From Pseudomonas sp. B21-056 (lineage in GTDB: Bacteria > Pseudomonadota > Gammaproteobacteria > Pseudomonadales > Pseudomonadaceae), in contig NZ_CP087203.1 in NCBI RefSeq assembly GCF_026016325.1, positions 3,286,001-3,350,000 of the forward strand: 64,000 bases of DNA, given 5' to 3'. Below the pieces are notes generated by a model. The model saw only the letters and a list, made by a program, of their open reading frames with translations. It did no database searches and was not told the origin of the DNA. Each line of letters starts with the position of its first letter. Positions within the stretch are counted from its first letter, which is position 1. Below, in pieces: positions 17,056 to 25,910 of this stretch. A program made the translations under genes and the position numbers.

Positions 17056-18162
17056 ATGACTGCTCAGGTTTCATCCCAAGCCACAGGGATTGTCGAAGTC
17101 GTGGCTTCTGAGGTGTTGGTCGAAGTTCGCAACCACATTGGCCATTTGACCCTGAACCGCCCCGCCGGCCTCAATGCCCTCACCCTGGGCATGGTGCGCA
17201 GCTTGCAGCAACAACTCGATGCCTGGCTTGCCGACCCTCGGATCCACGCGGTGGTGTTGCGCGGTGCCGGGGACAAGGCGTTTTGTGCCGGTGGCGATAT
17301 CCGTTCGCTCTATGACAGCCACAAGCAGGGCGACACGCTGCACGAAGACTTTTTCGTCGAGGAGTACGCCCTCGACCTGACGATTCACCATTACCGCAAA
17401 CCGATTCTCGCTCTCATGGACGGTTTCGTCCTGGGCGGCGGCATGGGGCTGGCCCAGGGCGCGGACCTGCGGGTGGTGACCGAACGCAGCCGCCTGGGCA
17501 TGCCCGAGGTCGGCATCGGTTACTTCCCGGACGTCGGTGGCAGTTACTTCCTGCCACGCATCCCGGGCGAGTTGGGCATCTACCTGGGCGTCAGCGGTGC
17601 CCAGATAAAGGCTGCCGACGCGCTGTACTGCGGTCTGGCCGACTGGTACCTGGAAAGCCGCAAGCTCGCTCAACTCGATGAGCGTCTCGATCGGCTGGAG
17701 TGGAGCGACATGCCGCTCAAGGACCTGCAGAGCCTGCTGGCGAAACTCGCCGTGCAGCGACTGCCGGCCCCACCTCTGGACGATCTGCGCCCGGCCATCG
17801 ATCACTTCTTCGCCCTTCCCGATGTGCCGAGCATGGTCGAGCAACTGCGCCAGGTCACCGTTGCCAACAGCCATGAATGGGCGCTGCAAACCGCTGAGCT
17901 GATGGAAACCCGCTCGCCCCTGGCCATGGCGGTGACCCTGGAGATGCTCCGGCGTGGTCGGCACCTGAGCCTGGAAGACTGTTTTGCCCTGGAGCTGCAC
18001 CTGGACCGGCAGTGGTTCGAACGCGGCGACCTGATCGAAGGCGTGCGCGCCCTGCTGATCGACAAAGACAAGAAGCCACGCTGGAATCCGCCGACCCTGG
18101 ATGCGCTGGACGCGAACCGGGTGGCGGGTTTCTTCGACGGCCTCGACCACCACGGGAACTGA
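17056..18162 (+). CDS. 3-hydroxyisobutyryl-CoA hydrolase (enoyl-CoA hydratase superfamily)
   Basis: A 368-residue crotonase-fold protein. The [10 protein letters not shown] start, the oxyanion region [13 protein letters not shown] and the [16 protein letters not shown] loop are typical. The extended C-terminus and the [19 protein letters not shown] stretch distinguish HIBYL-CoA hydrolases from plain enoyl-CoA hydratases. It releases CoA from 3-hydroxyisobutyryl-CoA in valine catabolism. AGGGAG precedes the ATG at 17056. An acyl-CoA dehydrogenase gene follows after four bases, consistent with a valine-branch operon. Confidence 0.88.
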   Translation: MTAQVSSQATGIVEVVASEVLVEVRNHIGHLTLNRPAGLNALTLGMVRSLQQQLDAWLADPRIHAVVLRGAGDKAFCAGGDIRSLYDSHKQGDTLHEDFFVEEYALDLTIHHYRKPILALMDGFVLGGGMGLAQGADLRVVTERSRLGMPEVGIGYFPDVGGSYFLPRIPGELGIYLGVSGAQIKAADALYCGLADWYLESRKLAQLDERLDRLEWSDMPLKDLQSLLAKLAVQRLPAPPLDDLRPAIDHFFALPDVPSMVEQLRQVTVANSHEWALQTAELMETRSPLAMAVTLEMLRRGRHLSLEDCFALELHLDRQWFERGDLIEGVRALLIDKDKKPRWNPPTLDALDANRVAGFFDGLDHHGN

Positions 18163-18166
18163 GTCC

Positions 18167-19318
18167 ATGCACGACCTCGAACTGACTGACGAACAAGTGA
18201 TGATCCGCGACATGGCCCGGGATTTTGCCCGTGGCGAAATCGCGCCCCATGCCCAGGCCTGGGAAAAAGCCGGGTGGATCGACGATGGCCTCGTGGCGAA
18301 GATGGGCGAACTGGGCCTGCTGGGCATGGTGGTGCCCGAGGAATGGGGCGGCACCTATGTCGATTACGTCGCCTACGCCCTGGCGGTGGAGGAAATCTCC
18401 GCGGGTGACGGTGCCACCGGGGCGCTGATGAGCATCCACAACTCGGTGGGTTGTGGGCCTGTCCTCAATTTCGGCACCGATGAACAGAAACAGATCTGGC
18501 TGGCCGACCTGGCAAGCGGACAGGCCATAGGCTGCTTCTGCCTGACCGAACCCCAGGCCGGCTCCGAGGCCCACAACCTGCGGACCCGCGCCGAACTGCG
18601 GGACGGCCAGTGGGTGATCAACGGCGCCAAGCAGTTCGTCAGCAACGGCAAGCGGGCGAAACTGGCGATTGTCTTCGCGGTGACGGACCCTGAGCTGGGC
18701 AAGAAAGGGATTTCCGCGTTCCTGGTGCCGACCGATACACCGGGGTTCATCGTCGACCGCACCGAGCACAAGATGGGCATCCGCGCCTCGGACACCTGCG
18801 CCGTCACCTTGAGCAATTGCAGTGTTCCCGAGGCCAGCCTGTTGGGTACCCGTGGCAAGGGCCTGGCGATTGCCCTCTCCAACCTCGAAGGCGGCCGCAT
18901 CGGCATCGCGGCCCAGGCCCTGGGTATCGCCCGGGCGGCATTCGAGGCGGCCCTGACCTACTCGCGGGAGCGGGTGCAGTTCGACAAGCCGATCATCGAG
19001 CACCAGAGCATCGCCAACCTGCTGGCCGACATGCAAACCCACTTGAACGCCGCCCGCCTGCTCATCCTCCACGCCGCCCGCTTGCGCAGCGCTGGCAGAC
19101 CCTGCCTTTCAGAAGCCTCCCAGGCGAAGCTGTTTGCCTCGGAAATGGCCGAAAAGGTCTGCTCCTCGGCGATGCAGATACATGGCGGGTACGGCTACCT
19201 GGAAGACTATCCGGTGGAACGCTACTACCGCGATGCGCGGATTACCCAGATCTATGAAGGCTCGAGCGAGATCCAGCGGATGGTCATCGCCCGGGAATTG
19301 AAGAACTACCTGGTGTAA
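18167..19318 (+). CDS. Acyl-CoA dehydrogenase, probably isobutyryl-CoA dehydrogenase
   Basis: A 383-residue flavoprotein. It has the [16 protein letters not shown]/substrate signature, the [18 protein letters not shown] helix and the C-terminal [18 protein letters not shown]...YEGSSEIQ segment containing the catalytic Glu. It starts four bases after the hydrolase stop, so the two are co-translated. Given that partner, dehydrogenation of isobutyryl-CoA to methacrylyl-CoA in valine degradation is the best assignment; a broader branched-chain substrate range is possible. Electrons would pass to ETF. The tandem REP array begins immediately after its stop codon. Confidence 0.9.
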   Translation: MHDLELTDEQVMIRDMARDFARGEIAPHAQAWEKAGWIDDGLVAKMGELGLLGMVVPEEWGGTYVDYVAYALAVEEISAGDGATGALMSIHNSVGCGPVLNFGTDEQKQIWLADLASGQAIGCFCLTEPQAGSEAHNLRTRAELRDGQWVINGAKQFVSNGKRAKLAIVFAVTDPELGKKGISAFLVPTDTPGFIVDRTEHKMGIRASDTCAVTLSNCSVPEASLLGTRGKGLAIALSNLEGGRIGIAAQALGIARAAFEAALTYSRERVQFDKPIIEHQSIANLLADMQTHLNAARLLILHAARLRSAGRPCLSEASQAKLFASEMAEKVCSSAMQIHGGYGYLEDYPVERYYRDARITQIYEGSSEIQRMVIARELKNYLV

Positions 19319-19320
19319 AA

Positions 19321-19681
19321 GCATCGCGAGCAGGCTCGCTCCCACAGGGTCCGATGGTGCACGCAAATGCTGCGTACCCCACAGATCCCATGTGCGAGCC
19401 TGCTCGCGATAGCGGTCTGTCTGTCACAGAAATGCTGAATGTGCCGCCCCCTTCGCGGGCAAGCCCGCTCCCACAGGGTCCGATGGTGCACGCAAATGCT
19501 GCGTACCCCACAGATCCCATGTGGGAGCGAGCCTGCTCGCGATAGCGGTATGTCTGTCACAGAGATACTGAATGTGCCGCCCCCTTCGCGGGCAAGCCCG
19601 CTCCCACAGGGTCCGATGGTGCACGCAAATGCTGCGTACCCCACAGGTCCCATGTGGGAGCGAGCCTGCTCGCGATAGCGG
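19321..19681. repeat. Tandem array of a 133-bp composite REP unit
   Basis: About 2.7 copies of one unit. The block CCCACAGGGTCCGATGGTGC starts at 19341, 19470 and 19603, giving periods of 129 and 133 bp; the first period is short because four bases (GGAG) are missing from TGTGGGAGCGAGCC near 19390. Each unit joins a GCGAGCCTGCTCGCGATAGC REP to a second REP type, TTCGCGGGCAAGCCCGCTCC. It separates two convergent genes. Confidence 0.93.
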
Positions 19682-19701
19682 TCTGTCTGTTGCTCCGGCG
19701 A

Positions 19702-20628
19702 TCAATCGTAGAACGGCTCAACCAAGGTCCGGCTGCCAACGAAGAAACTGTCCGCCACCAGTCGCAGCGGTTGCAGGTCCAGGTCGCTGGCTTTGTCGGC
19801 AATCAGTTGCTGGAAATGCCGATACACCGCCGCATACTCACCCTCTTCCGAAACCGCTTGGGGCACGCCGTCGATGCTCAGCAGGGCGCCGCCGTTGTCC
19901 AGTCGCAAGGTGCCTTCGGCGCAGCGGATCTCGATGCTCCAGAGTTCATCATGGCCGTGGTCGAAATCGAACTCCGCACGGATGTCGAGGTGACGGGCGT
20001 CAGACATCCGGATGCTCGCGGCGATAGGCGACTGGCAGTTCTCGGGAACCCGCAGTTGCGCCGACTCGACAAACAGCGACAGCGGCAACAGATGGGTCGC
20101 GATCGACAAGGCATTGATGCCGGGATCGAACACGCCGAGGCCACCCGGTTGCCAGATCCACGCCTGACCGGGATGCCATTTGCGCACATCTTCCTTCCAG
20201 TCGATCTGCACGCTTTGCAAGGTGCGGGTGGCCAGCCAGTCCCGCGCGGCTTCGATCCCGGGTGCGTAGCGCGAATGCCAGGCGAACAGCGCACTGACGC
20301 CCTGCTCCCCGGCCTGGCTCACCAGCGCCATCGCCTCGCCGAGGGTGGCGCACGGCGGCTTCTCCACCAGCACATGTTTGCCGGCGGCCAGCGCCTGCTC
20401 CACCAGCGCGAATCGACCCTGGGGCGGCGTGCAAAACGCAATCGCATCGACATGGGGACCACTGGCGAGCAGCTCGCCCAGGGACTTGAAGTTCTCTACC
20501 CCGGCGCAGGGCTGCCCTTGCGTGGCCACAGCCACCAGTTGAAACGCGGGGTTGGCCTGGATGGCAGGCACATGTTGATCCTGGGCAATCTTGCCGTAGC
20601 CCACCAGACCGAGACGAATCGGTTGCAT
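19702..20628 (-). CDS. gal: D-galactose 1-dehydrogenase (Gfo/Idh/MocA family)
   Basis: A 308-residue NAD(P)-dependent sugar dehydrogenase. The N-terminus MQPIRLGLVGYGKIAQDQH is the Rossmann motif; HVLVEKPPCATL carries the conserved EKP lysine; and AWHSRYAPGIEAARDWL agrees with the P. fluorescens galactose dehydrogenase sequence as I remember it. It oxidises beta-D-galactose to D-galactono-1,4-lactone, the first step of the oxidative (De Ley-Doudoroff) route. No other galactonate genes lie next to it here, and it is transcribed alone towards the tandem REP array. Confidence 0.88.
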   Translation of the reverse strand: MQPIRLGLVGYGKIAQDQHVPAIQANPAFQLVAVATQGQPCAGVENFKSLGELLASGPHVDAIAFCTPPQGRFALVEQALAAGKHVLVEKPPCATLGEAMALVSQAGEQGVSALFAWHSRYAPGIEAARDWLATRTLQSVQIDWKEDVRKWHPGQAWIWQPGGLGVFDPGINALSIATHLLPLSLFVESAQLRVPENCQSPIAASIRMSDARHLDIRAEFDFDHGHDELWSIEIRCAEGTLRLDNGGALLSIDGVPQAVSEEGEYAAVYRHFQQLIADKASDLDLQPLRLVADSFFVGSRTLVEPFYD

Positions 20629-20830
20629 CTAGGACTCCTGAATTTTTGTACTTGTGATCGGCCAGCAAACTAGACGTAAAACGCCTGGCAGACAATAGTG
20701 ATGCGCGTCACAGATCAAACGGGCGCCTGAGCCGCCGAAGGGGCTTTTTCTCGCATAAACGCTTATAAAGCGGGCAGGAATTCGCGGAAGAAAGCTTTAC
20801 CTCTACATGGACCCCCAGGAGCCGTCAAAA

Positions 20831-21259
20831 ATGAGCACCACCGAGCAAGTACAAGGTACCGGCAAATACAGCGCCAAATGGCAGGAACGCTTTGATTTCT
20901 TCAATACCTACGGCGCGCCGAACGACCCGCGCCACAGGGAAGCCTTCAAGGCGCTGCCGGGTTTCAAGAAAAAGATGCTGATCAACGCCAACGTGATCGC
21001 CTTCTTCTTCGGCCCGATCTACCTGTTCGTCCTGGGGCTCTGGAAGAAGAACCTGGCCATGATCGGCATCATTCTTGGGATCAACATTGCAGTGAGCGTG
21101 ATTCTGGGAATCCTGGGCATGGAGTCGCCGAGGGCGTTGGATACAGGACTGAGCATCGCGTTTTCGATGAGCTACGCGATCATGACCAACTACGCGTACT
21201 ACCTGAAAGAAGTCAAAGGCGAGCAAAGCTGGAACCCGTTCGAAGGCATGCGCTTCTGA
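20831..21259 (+). CDS. DUF2628 small membrane protein
   Basis: A 142-residue protein. A soluble head (WQERFDFFNTYGAPNDPRHREAFKAL) is followed by three hydrophobic helices and NYAYYLKEVKGEQSWNPFEG. It matches the DUF2628 family, whose members have GPIYLFVLGLWKKNL between the first helices. AGGAG at 20817-20821 supports the ATG at 20831 over the upstream ATG at 20807. Function is unknown. A strong terminator follows, so it is monocistronic. Confidence 0.82.
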   Translation: MSTTEQVQGTGKYSAKWQERFDFFNTYGAPNDPRHREAFKALPGFKKKMLINANVIAFFFGPIYLFVLGLWKKNLAMIGIILGINIAVSVILGILGMESPRALDTGLSIAFSMSYAIMTNYAYYLKEVKGEQSWNPFEGMRF

Positions 21260-21281
21260 TCGCAGCTTACGGCCGGTCAAG

Positions 21282-21315
21282 AGCCCGCACCTCGCCATGA
21301 GATGCGGGCTTTTTT
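21282..21315 (+). terminator. Rho-independent terminator after the DUF2628 gene
   Basis: AGCCCGCA (21282-21289) pairs with TGCGGGCT (21303-21310), an inner CTC/GAG pairing tightens the loop, and a run of six Ts ends the site. Confidence 0.9.
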
Positions 21316-21495
21316 GTGATCGGGACGAATATCGGTGTCGAACTTCCTGGACGACCGCTTGTTCAAAAGGAAAGACCGCTGAGGATCCGGCGAGGTCAGC
21401 GCCCTGCTCTTCGATGCTCATACCCCTGATTACTAGGTGGTCTTTGTAAGGCTATGGCATGATGCCCTAGTACTTTCCCTGATGAGAGACTGGTT

Positions 21496-22494
21496 GTGTC
21501 AGAGATTCCCCTAGTGGTGTGTGATGACTCCAACATGGCCCGTAAGCAAGTTTTACGGGCGTTGCCGGCGGATTGGCCGGTTTCCATCACCGAGGCCAGT
21601 AACGGCCGCCAGGCGATGGAGGCCATACGCAAGGGATTGGGCCAAGTGGTGCTGCTCGACCTGACCATGCCGGAGATGGATGGTTACCAGGTGTTGAGCG
21701 CCCTGCGCACCGAAGGATTGAAGGCACAAGTCATCGTGATTTCCGGTGACGTCCAGGAGGAAGCGGTACGCCGCGTCAGTGAACTGGGCGCGCTGGCGTT
21801 CCTGAAAAAGCCTTTCGACGAAAACGAACTGCGCCAGACCCTCAGCCGCCTGGGCCTGCTGACGAAAGCCGGGGCCACCCCGCCGCCGCAGCGTTCGGCA
21901 AGCAACACCGCCATCAATTTTCACGATGCGTTCCGCGAGACAGTCAACGTGGCCATTGGTCGGGCCGCCGCCCTGATCGCCAAGGTCCTGGGCGTCTTCG
22001 TGCAGTTGCCGGTGCCGAATGTGAACGTCCTCGAAGTCGGTGAGCTGCACATGGCGCTCACCGATGCCGGCAGCTCCCAGCAGCTCACCGCCATCTGCCA
22101 GGGCTTTATCGGCAGTGGCATCGCCGGAGAAGCCCTGTTGATGTTCCATGATTCGGAAGTCGCCGATATCGCGCAATTGATGCAGCGCCAGAGCGCCGAT
22201 TATTCGGACCTGGAAATGGTGCTCGACCTCTCCAGCGTGCTGATCGGCGCTTGCCTGAGCAGCATTGCCGAGCAGATCGACGTGGTGTTCTCCCAAGGTC
22301 ACCCGCAGGTGCTCGGTCAGCATGCGGCGATCGACGAACTGATCCGAGTCAATCAGACACGCTGGAAAAAGACCCTCGCCGTGGAAATCAGCTACAGCCT
22401 GGAAGGCCACGACATTCGCTTCGACCTGTTATTGCTGTTCACGGAAGACTCAATCGAGCGGTTGACCCACAAACTCGCCTACTTGATGAGCTGA
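21496..22494 (+). CDS. Response regulator fused to a CheC-like domain
   Basis: A 332-residue protein with a GTG start. Residues 1-125 are a receiver domain with acidic pocket (VVCDDS), phospho-acceptor Asp55 in LLDLTMPEMDG and the KKPF lysine. Residues ~140-330 resemble CheC: the helix FRETVNVAIGRAAALI carries one intact E-x-x-N phosphatase motif. In the second helix the corresponding E-x-x-N reads EMVL, so only one phosphatase site appears usable. CheC proteins dephosphorylate CheY-P. The protein may therefore be a phosphorylation-gated phosphatase that shuts off another regulator. The diguanylate cyclase gene starts three bases after its stop, tying it to c-di-GMP signalling. Confidence 0.85.
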   Translation: MSEIPLVVCDDSNMARKQVLRALPADWPVSITEASNGRQAMEAIRKGLGQVVLLDLTMPEMDGYQVLSALRTEGLKAQVIVISGDVQEEAVRRVSELGALAFLKKPFDENELRQTLSRLGLLTKAGATPPPQRSASNTAINFHDAFRETVNVAIGRAAALIAKVLGVFVQLPVPNVNVLEVGELHMALTDAGSSQQLTAICQGFIGSGIAGEALLMFHDSEVADIAQLMQRQSADYSDLEMVLDLSSVLIGACLSSIAEQIDVVFSQGHPQVLGQHAAIDELIRVNQTRWKKTLAVEISYSLEGHDIRFDLLLLFTEDSIERLTHKLAYLMS

Positions 22495-22497
22495 GCC

Positions 22498-23451
22498 ATG
22501 AACAATACTGTTGATCTGAACGAATTCCACTGGTTGCTGGCGATTGTCCAGAGCATCGACGTCGGCGTGGTGGTATTGGACCGCGACTATCGGGTCCAGG
22601 TCTGGAACACGTTCATGGAGAACCGTTCCGGGGTCCAACCGAAGGACGCCCATAACCAGCATTTCTTCAGCCTGTTTCCCGAAGTCGACCAACAGTGGTT
22701 CAGCCGCAAGGTGGAAAGCGTCGCCGCCCTGGGCACGCCGGCTTTCACCGTCTGGGAGCAGCGCCCCTACCTGGTGCGGTTCAAGAACTACCAGCCGATC
22801 ACCGGCCACGAAGAGTTCATGTTCCAGAACACCACCCTGCTGCCGCTGCGCTCCCCCGACAGCAAGATCAACCATATCTGCCTGGTGATCTATGACGTCA
22901 CCGACGTCGCCACCAACCGCCATCAGCTCCAGGCCGCCAACGCCCAGTTACAGCTGCTGTCCAGCACCGACCGGCTGACGGGCCTGTACAACCGCGGGCA
23001 TTGGGAAGAAAGCCTCAAGGCCACGTATGCCCGGCACCAGCGCTATGGCAATAACTCCAGCCTGGTGATGTTCGACATCGACCACTTCAAGCGGGTCAAT
23101 GACACCTACGGTCACCAGGCAGGCGACAAGGTCATCGAGCAAGTCGCTCGCCTGGTTCGCGAGCACGTGCGCGACTCTGACGTGGCCGGGCGTTATGGCG
23201 GTGAAGAGTTCGGCGTGGTGCTGTCGGACACCGACAAGACCGGGGCACGGATGTTCGCCGAGCGTCTGCGCAAGTCCGTCGAAGAGATGGCGGTGCAGTT
23301 CGGTGACCAGGTCATCCGTTTCACCATCAGCCTGGGGGTGGCCGACTTGAGCCAGCCGTCGCACAGCCACGCCGACCTGATCGCCTGGGCGGACGAGGCG
23401 TTGTATACGTCGAAGAAAACCGGGCGTAATCGGGTGACGGTGCGCGAGTAA
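22498..23451 (+). CDS. PAS-GGDEF diguanylate cyclase
   Basis: A 317-residue cytoplasmic protein. Residues ~10-140 form a PAS sensor domain (DVGVVVLDRDYRVQVWN), followed by a short coiled segment and a GGDEF domain from about residue 160. The active site reads GGEEF, and an RxxD inhibitory site (RDSD) sits five residues upstream, so product inhibition by c-di-GMP is expected. It lies three bases after the receiver-CheC gene and should be co-translated with it. Output is likely control of motility or biofilm by an intracellular signal; the PAS ligand is unknown. Confidence 0.92.
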   Translation: MNNTVDLNEFHWLLAIVQSIDVGVVVLDRDYRVQVWNTFMENRSGVQPKDAHNQHFFSLFPEVDQQWFSRKVESVAALGTPAFTVWEQRPYLVRFKNYQPITGHEEFMFQNTTLLPLRSPDSKINHICLVIYDVTDVATNRHQLQAANAQLQLLSSTDRLTGLYNRGHWEESLKATYARHQRYGNNSSLVMFDIDHFKRVNDTYGHQAGDKVIEQVARLVREHVRDSDVAGRYGGEEFGVVLSDTDKTGARMFAERLRKSVEEMAVQFGDQVIRFTISLGVADLSQPSHSHADLIAWADEALYTSKKTGRNRVTVRE

Positions 23452-23454
23452 CCG

Positions 23455-24330
23455 TCATATCCCCTGCTGGCTTCTCAACGCACCAATGATGAAGGCGTGA
23501 AGGCTGTTCACTGCCTTCGAGCCGCGAGAGGCCCGATTCCGAAGAACCGACACCTCCATCGGCTGTATGCCGCCCAGGTCATGCTCGTTGCCGAGTACTT
23601 GCAGTGAGGCCGGGACACTGCACTGGGTGATAGCGGCAATGGCAATCCCACCCTCCACCGCCGCCACTTGGCCCGCAAGGCTGGAGCTGTTGTAGACCAC
23701 CTTGTAACGACGGCCCTGCAGCGCTAATGAGTCGACGGCATTACGCCGGGCAAGGCTGGCACTTTCGTAGACCGCGATAGGGATGGGATCTCGCCGCCAA
23801 AGCTCGAACTGAGGCGAGCCCACCCACACCATCGGTTCCTTGAACAGAAAGGTGCCCCGCTGGGGTGAATCCCGGGAAACCAGGGCCAGATCCAGCTCGC
23901 CGCTCATCACCCGTGGAATCAGGGTCGTCGACTGTTCGCAATCCAGCTCTATTTCCACGCCCCCGTATCGGGGAGCGAAGCGCTTGAGCACCGGCGTCAG
24001 GTACTTGGCTGCATAGTCCTCGGCAACGCCAAGACGGATACGCCCAGTCAGTTCCTCGCCGTGGAAGGCGGCCTGGGTTTCGGCATGCAGCGCAACCATG
24101 CGCCGCGCATAGCCCAGAAGCGTCTGTCCGTCGAGGGTCAGTTGCAGATGCCTCGGGCCGCGACTCAGCAACTGCCGCCCAAGCGCTGTTTCCAGTTTCT
24201 TCATCTGCATGCTCACGGCGGACTGTGACCTGTGCACCTCAAGGGCCGCGCCGGAAAGCGAACCTGCGTCCACTACTGCAACAAAGCACTTGAGCCAGTC
24301 CATCTGCAAATCGCCGGAAGGCATGTCCAC
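23455..24330 (-). CDS. LysR-family transcriptional regulator
   Basis: A 291-residue LysR protein with an N-terminal winged helix (LDWLKCFVAVVDAGSLSGAALEVHRSQSAVSMQMKKLE region) and effector domain. It is divergent from the LysE exporter gene at 24440 with about 110 bp between starts, a classic LysR-LysE arrangement. The likely role is inducing export of an amino acid or analogue. It converges on the diguanylate cyclase gene with only three bases between the stops. Confidence 0.92.
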   Translation of the reverse strand: MDMPSGDLQMDWLKCFVAVVDAGSLSGAALEVHRSQSAVSMQMKKLETALGRQLLSRGPRHLQLTLDGQTLLGYARRMVALHAETQAAFHGEELTGRIRLGVAEDYAAKYLTPVLKRFAPRYGGVEIELDCEQSTTLIPRVMSGELDLALVSRDSPQRGTFLFKEPMVWVGSPQFELWRRDPIPIAVYESASLARRNAVDSLALQGRRYKVVYNSSSLAGQVAAVEGGIAIAAITQCSVPASLQVLGNEHDLGGIQPMEVSVLRNRASRGSKAVNSLHAFIIGALRSQQGI

Positions 24331-24439
24331 GACCTCTATTCGATAATCGAATCTTTAAGCCGTGAATTATGCGCTTCTGTTGATCGGGTTTCACCACCAG
24401 GATGTGGGGAGCGAACGTTGCCTTTCACTGGAGAACATC

Positions 24440-25048
24440 ATGCCCTTCGAGACCTGGCTGCTTTATCTGCTTACCTGCTGCGGCATCGCGGTGGTGCCCG
24501 GGCCCAACGCGTTGCTGGTTCTGACCCATGGCGCGATTCATGGCAACCGCAAGACGCTTTTCACCATCAGTGGCGGTGTGTTGGGTTTCGCCGTGATGCT
24601 CTCGCTGTGTGCCCTCGGGTTAGGTGCATTGATCCAGGCCTCTGTCACCGGGTTCATGGTGCTGAAGATTGCCGGCGGGCTTTATCTCATCTGGCTGGGC
24701 CTGGGATTGTGGCGGTCGGCGCCTGTTTCCCTGGACGTGGATGCCGTGACAGGATCCGGCCCGTGGTCACTGTTCCGACAGGGCTTGTTGTCGGCAGTCT
24801 CGAATCCCAAGGCGCTGTTGCTGTTCACCGCGTTTATCCCGCCCTTCCTGGACCCACACAGGAACCTGCTCGCGCAGACTGCCGCTATCGCGCTGACCTA
24901 CGCCGTCGTGGAGTTCATCGTCGAGTACATCGTGGCCACGGCGGCATATCGGGTCAGGCCGTGGCTGGCCCGTACCGGGCGTCGGTTCAACAAGGTCTGC
25001 GGCGGTTTTTTCGTGGCGTTTGGCCTGGTGTTGCCCGTCCATTCCTGA
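24440..25048 (+). CDS. LysE/RhtB-family amino-acid exporter
   Basis: A 202-residue inner-membrane protein with about six hydrophobic segments. The conserved VVPGPNALLVLTHG near the N-terminus and LSAVSNPKALLLFTAFIPPF in the middle are family hallmarks. I use the ATG at 24440, preceded by GGAGAA, rather than the in-frame ATG at 24362. It presumably exports an amino acid by proton exchange under the divergent LysR regulator. The C-terminus (FVAFGLVLPVHS) is normal in length. Confidence 0.9.
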   Translation: MPFETWLLYLLTCCGIAVVPGPNALLVLTHGAIHGNRKTLFTISGGVLGFAVMLSLCALGLGALIQASVTGFMVLKIAGGLYLIWLGLGLWRSAPVSLDVDAVTGSGPWSLFRQGLLSAVSNPKALLLFTAFIPPFLDPHRNLLAQTAAIALTYAVVEFIVEYIVATAAYRVRPWLARTGRRFNKVCGGFFVAFGLVLPVHS

Positions 25049-25093
25049 CCGTTTGCACCAGCGCCCCGAGTGACGCTGGGTTGAGCCAATCCT

Positions 25094-25828
25094 TCACGCC
25101 GAAGGCGCTACCGTAACCTCGGCCTGGCCACTGTGGATCAATGCAGCCTTTACAAAACCTTCCGCTTTCTTGCGCTCGACGAAATCCCGGACATACGCCG
25201 CGCCCGCTTCATGCTGGCGTGGCACAGCCATGGCCTGTCGGATGGAAGTGAACCCGCCGTCGATGACGCGATAGGCCGGATTGTCGCTCGCAACCTGTTC
25301 CAGTGGCTGGCGTACGCCCGCTGCGGCGTCCAGCCCATTGTCGACATACAGGTCCACCGCGCCCGCCGATGTCTCTGCACGTTCAAGCTGCGCATGCTTC
25401 AAGGTGCGCGACAGGAACAGGTCGTATGCCGCACCTTTGCCCACGGCCAACCTGAGGCCCGGCTGATCGAGATCCCCAACCGTGCGGTAAGGCGAGTCCG
25501 TCGCCACCAGGTAGGTTCCTTCAATGATCACGTAGGGCGCGCTGAAGGCGATCCGCTCTTCCCGAACAGGTTCGATTGCCAGAAAGGCAACGCGCCAGGC
25601 ACCCTCCTCCAACGCGGCGAAGACCTTGCCGGCGGCATCGAAGGTAACCATCTCCAAGGCCACGCCGAGTTCCTGCGCCAACGCCTTCGCCAGGGCCACC
25701 GAGACACCTTGCGGCGAACCATCCGGCGCCTGTTGGGCCAAGACCGGATTACCGAAGTTGATGGCCGCACGCAACACGCCCTGTGGAGCCAGGTCATCCA
25801 TTACCGCACGATTGATAGCACTCATCAT
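25094..25828 (-). CDS. Solute-binding protein family 3-like protein without a signal peptide
   Basis: A 244-residue protein with the fold pattern of ABC-transporter amino-acid binding proteins (GVSVALAKALAQELG, WRVAFLAIEPVREERIAFSAPYV, LRLAVGKGAAYDLFL). The N-terminus MMSAINRAVMDDLAPQGVLRAAI has no hydrophobic signal sequence or lipobox, so it should stay in the cytoplasm. No permease or ATPase gene is nearby. It could be a cytoplasmic ligand sensor or an enzyme-like derivative, as with cyclohexadienyl dehydratase relatives. The frame upstream (25829-25900) offers no alternative start with a leader. Substrate unknown. Confidence 0.8.
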   Translation of the reverse strand: MMSAINRAVMDDLAPQGVLRAAINFGNPVLAQQAPDGSPQGVSVALAKALAQELGVALEMVTFDAAGKVFAALEEGAWRVAFLAIEPVREERIAFSAPYVIIEGTYLVATDSPYRTVGDLDQPGLRLAVGKGAAYDLFLSRTLKHAQLERAETSAGAVDLYVDNGLDAAAGVRQPLEQVASDNPAYRVIDGGFTSIRQAMAVPRQHEAGAAYVRDFVERKKAEGFVKAALIHSGQAEVTVAPSA

Positions 25829-25910
25829 TGCTCCCGAAATCAGTTAAGCGAAGGACAGTCTTCCTCAGTGAGCGTCACGACTCACAGCGACCGCACCTTG
25901 TGCAGGTTGT

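Noticed and set aside
19321..19681. CRISPR array
   Set aside because: Repeat units are contiguous 133-bp copies without unique spacers and are made of REP palindromes; no cas genes are nearby.
19321..19681. Small proteins encoded in the REP array (frames of 60-115 codons)
   Set aside because: They are translations of the tandem repeat, lack ribosome sites and repeat the same peptide in each unit.
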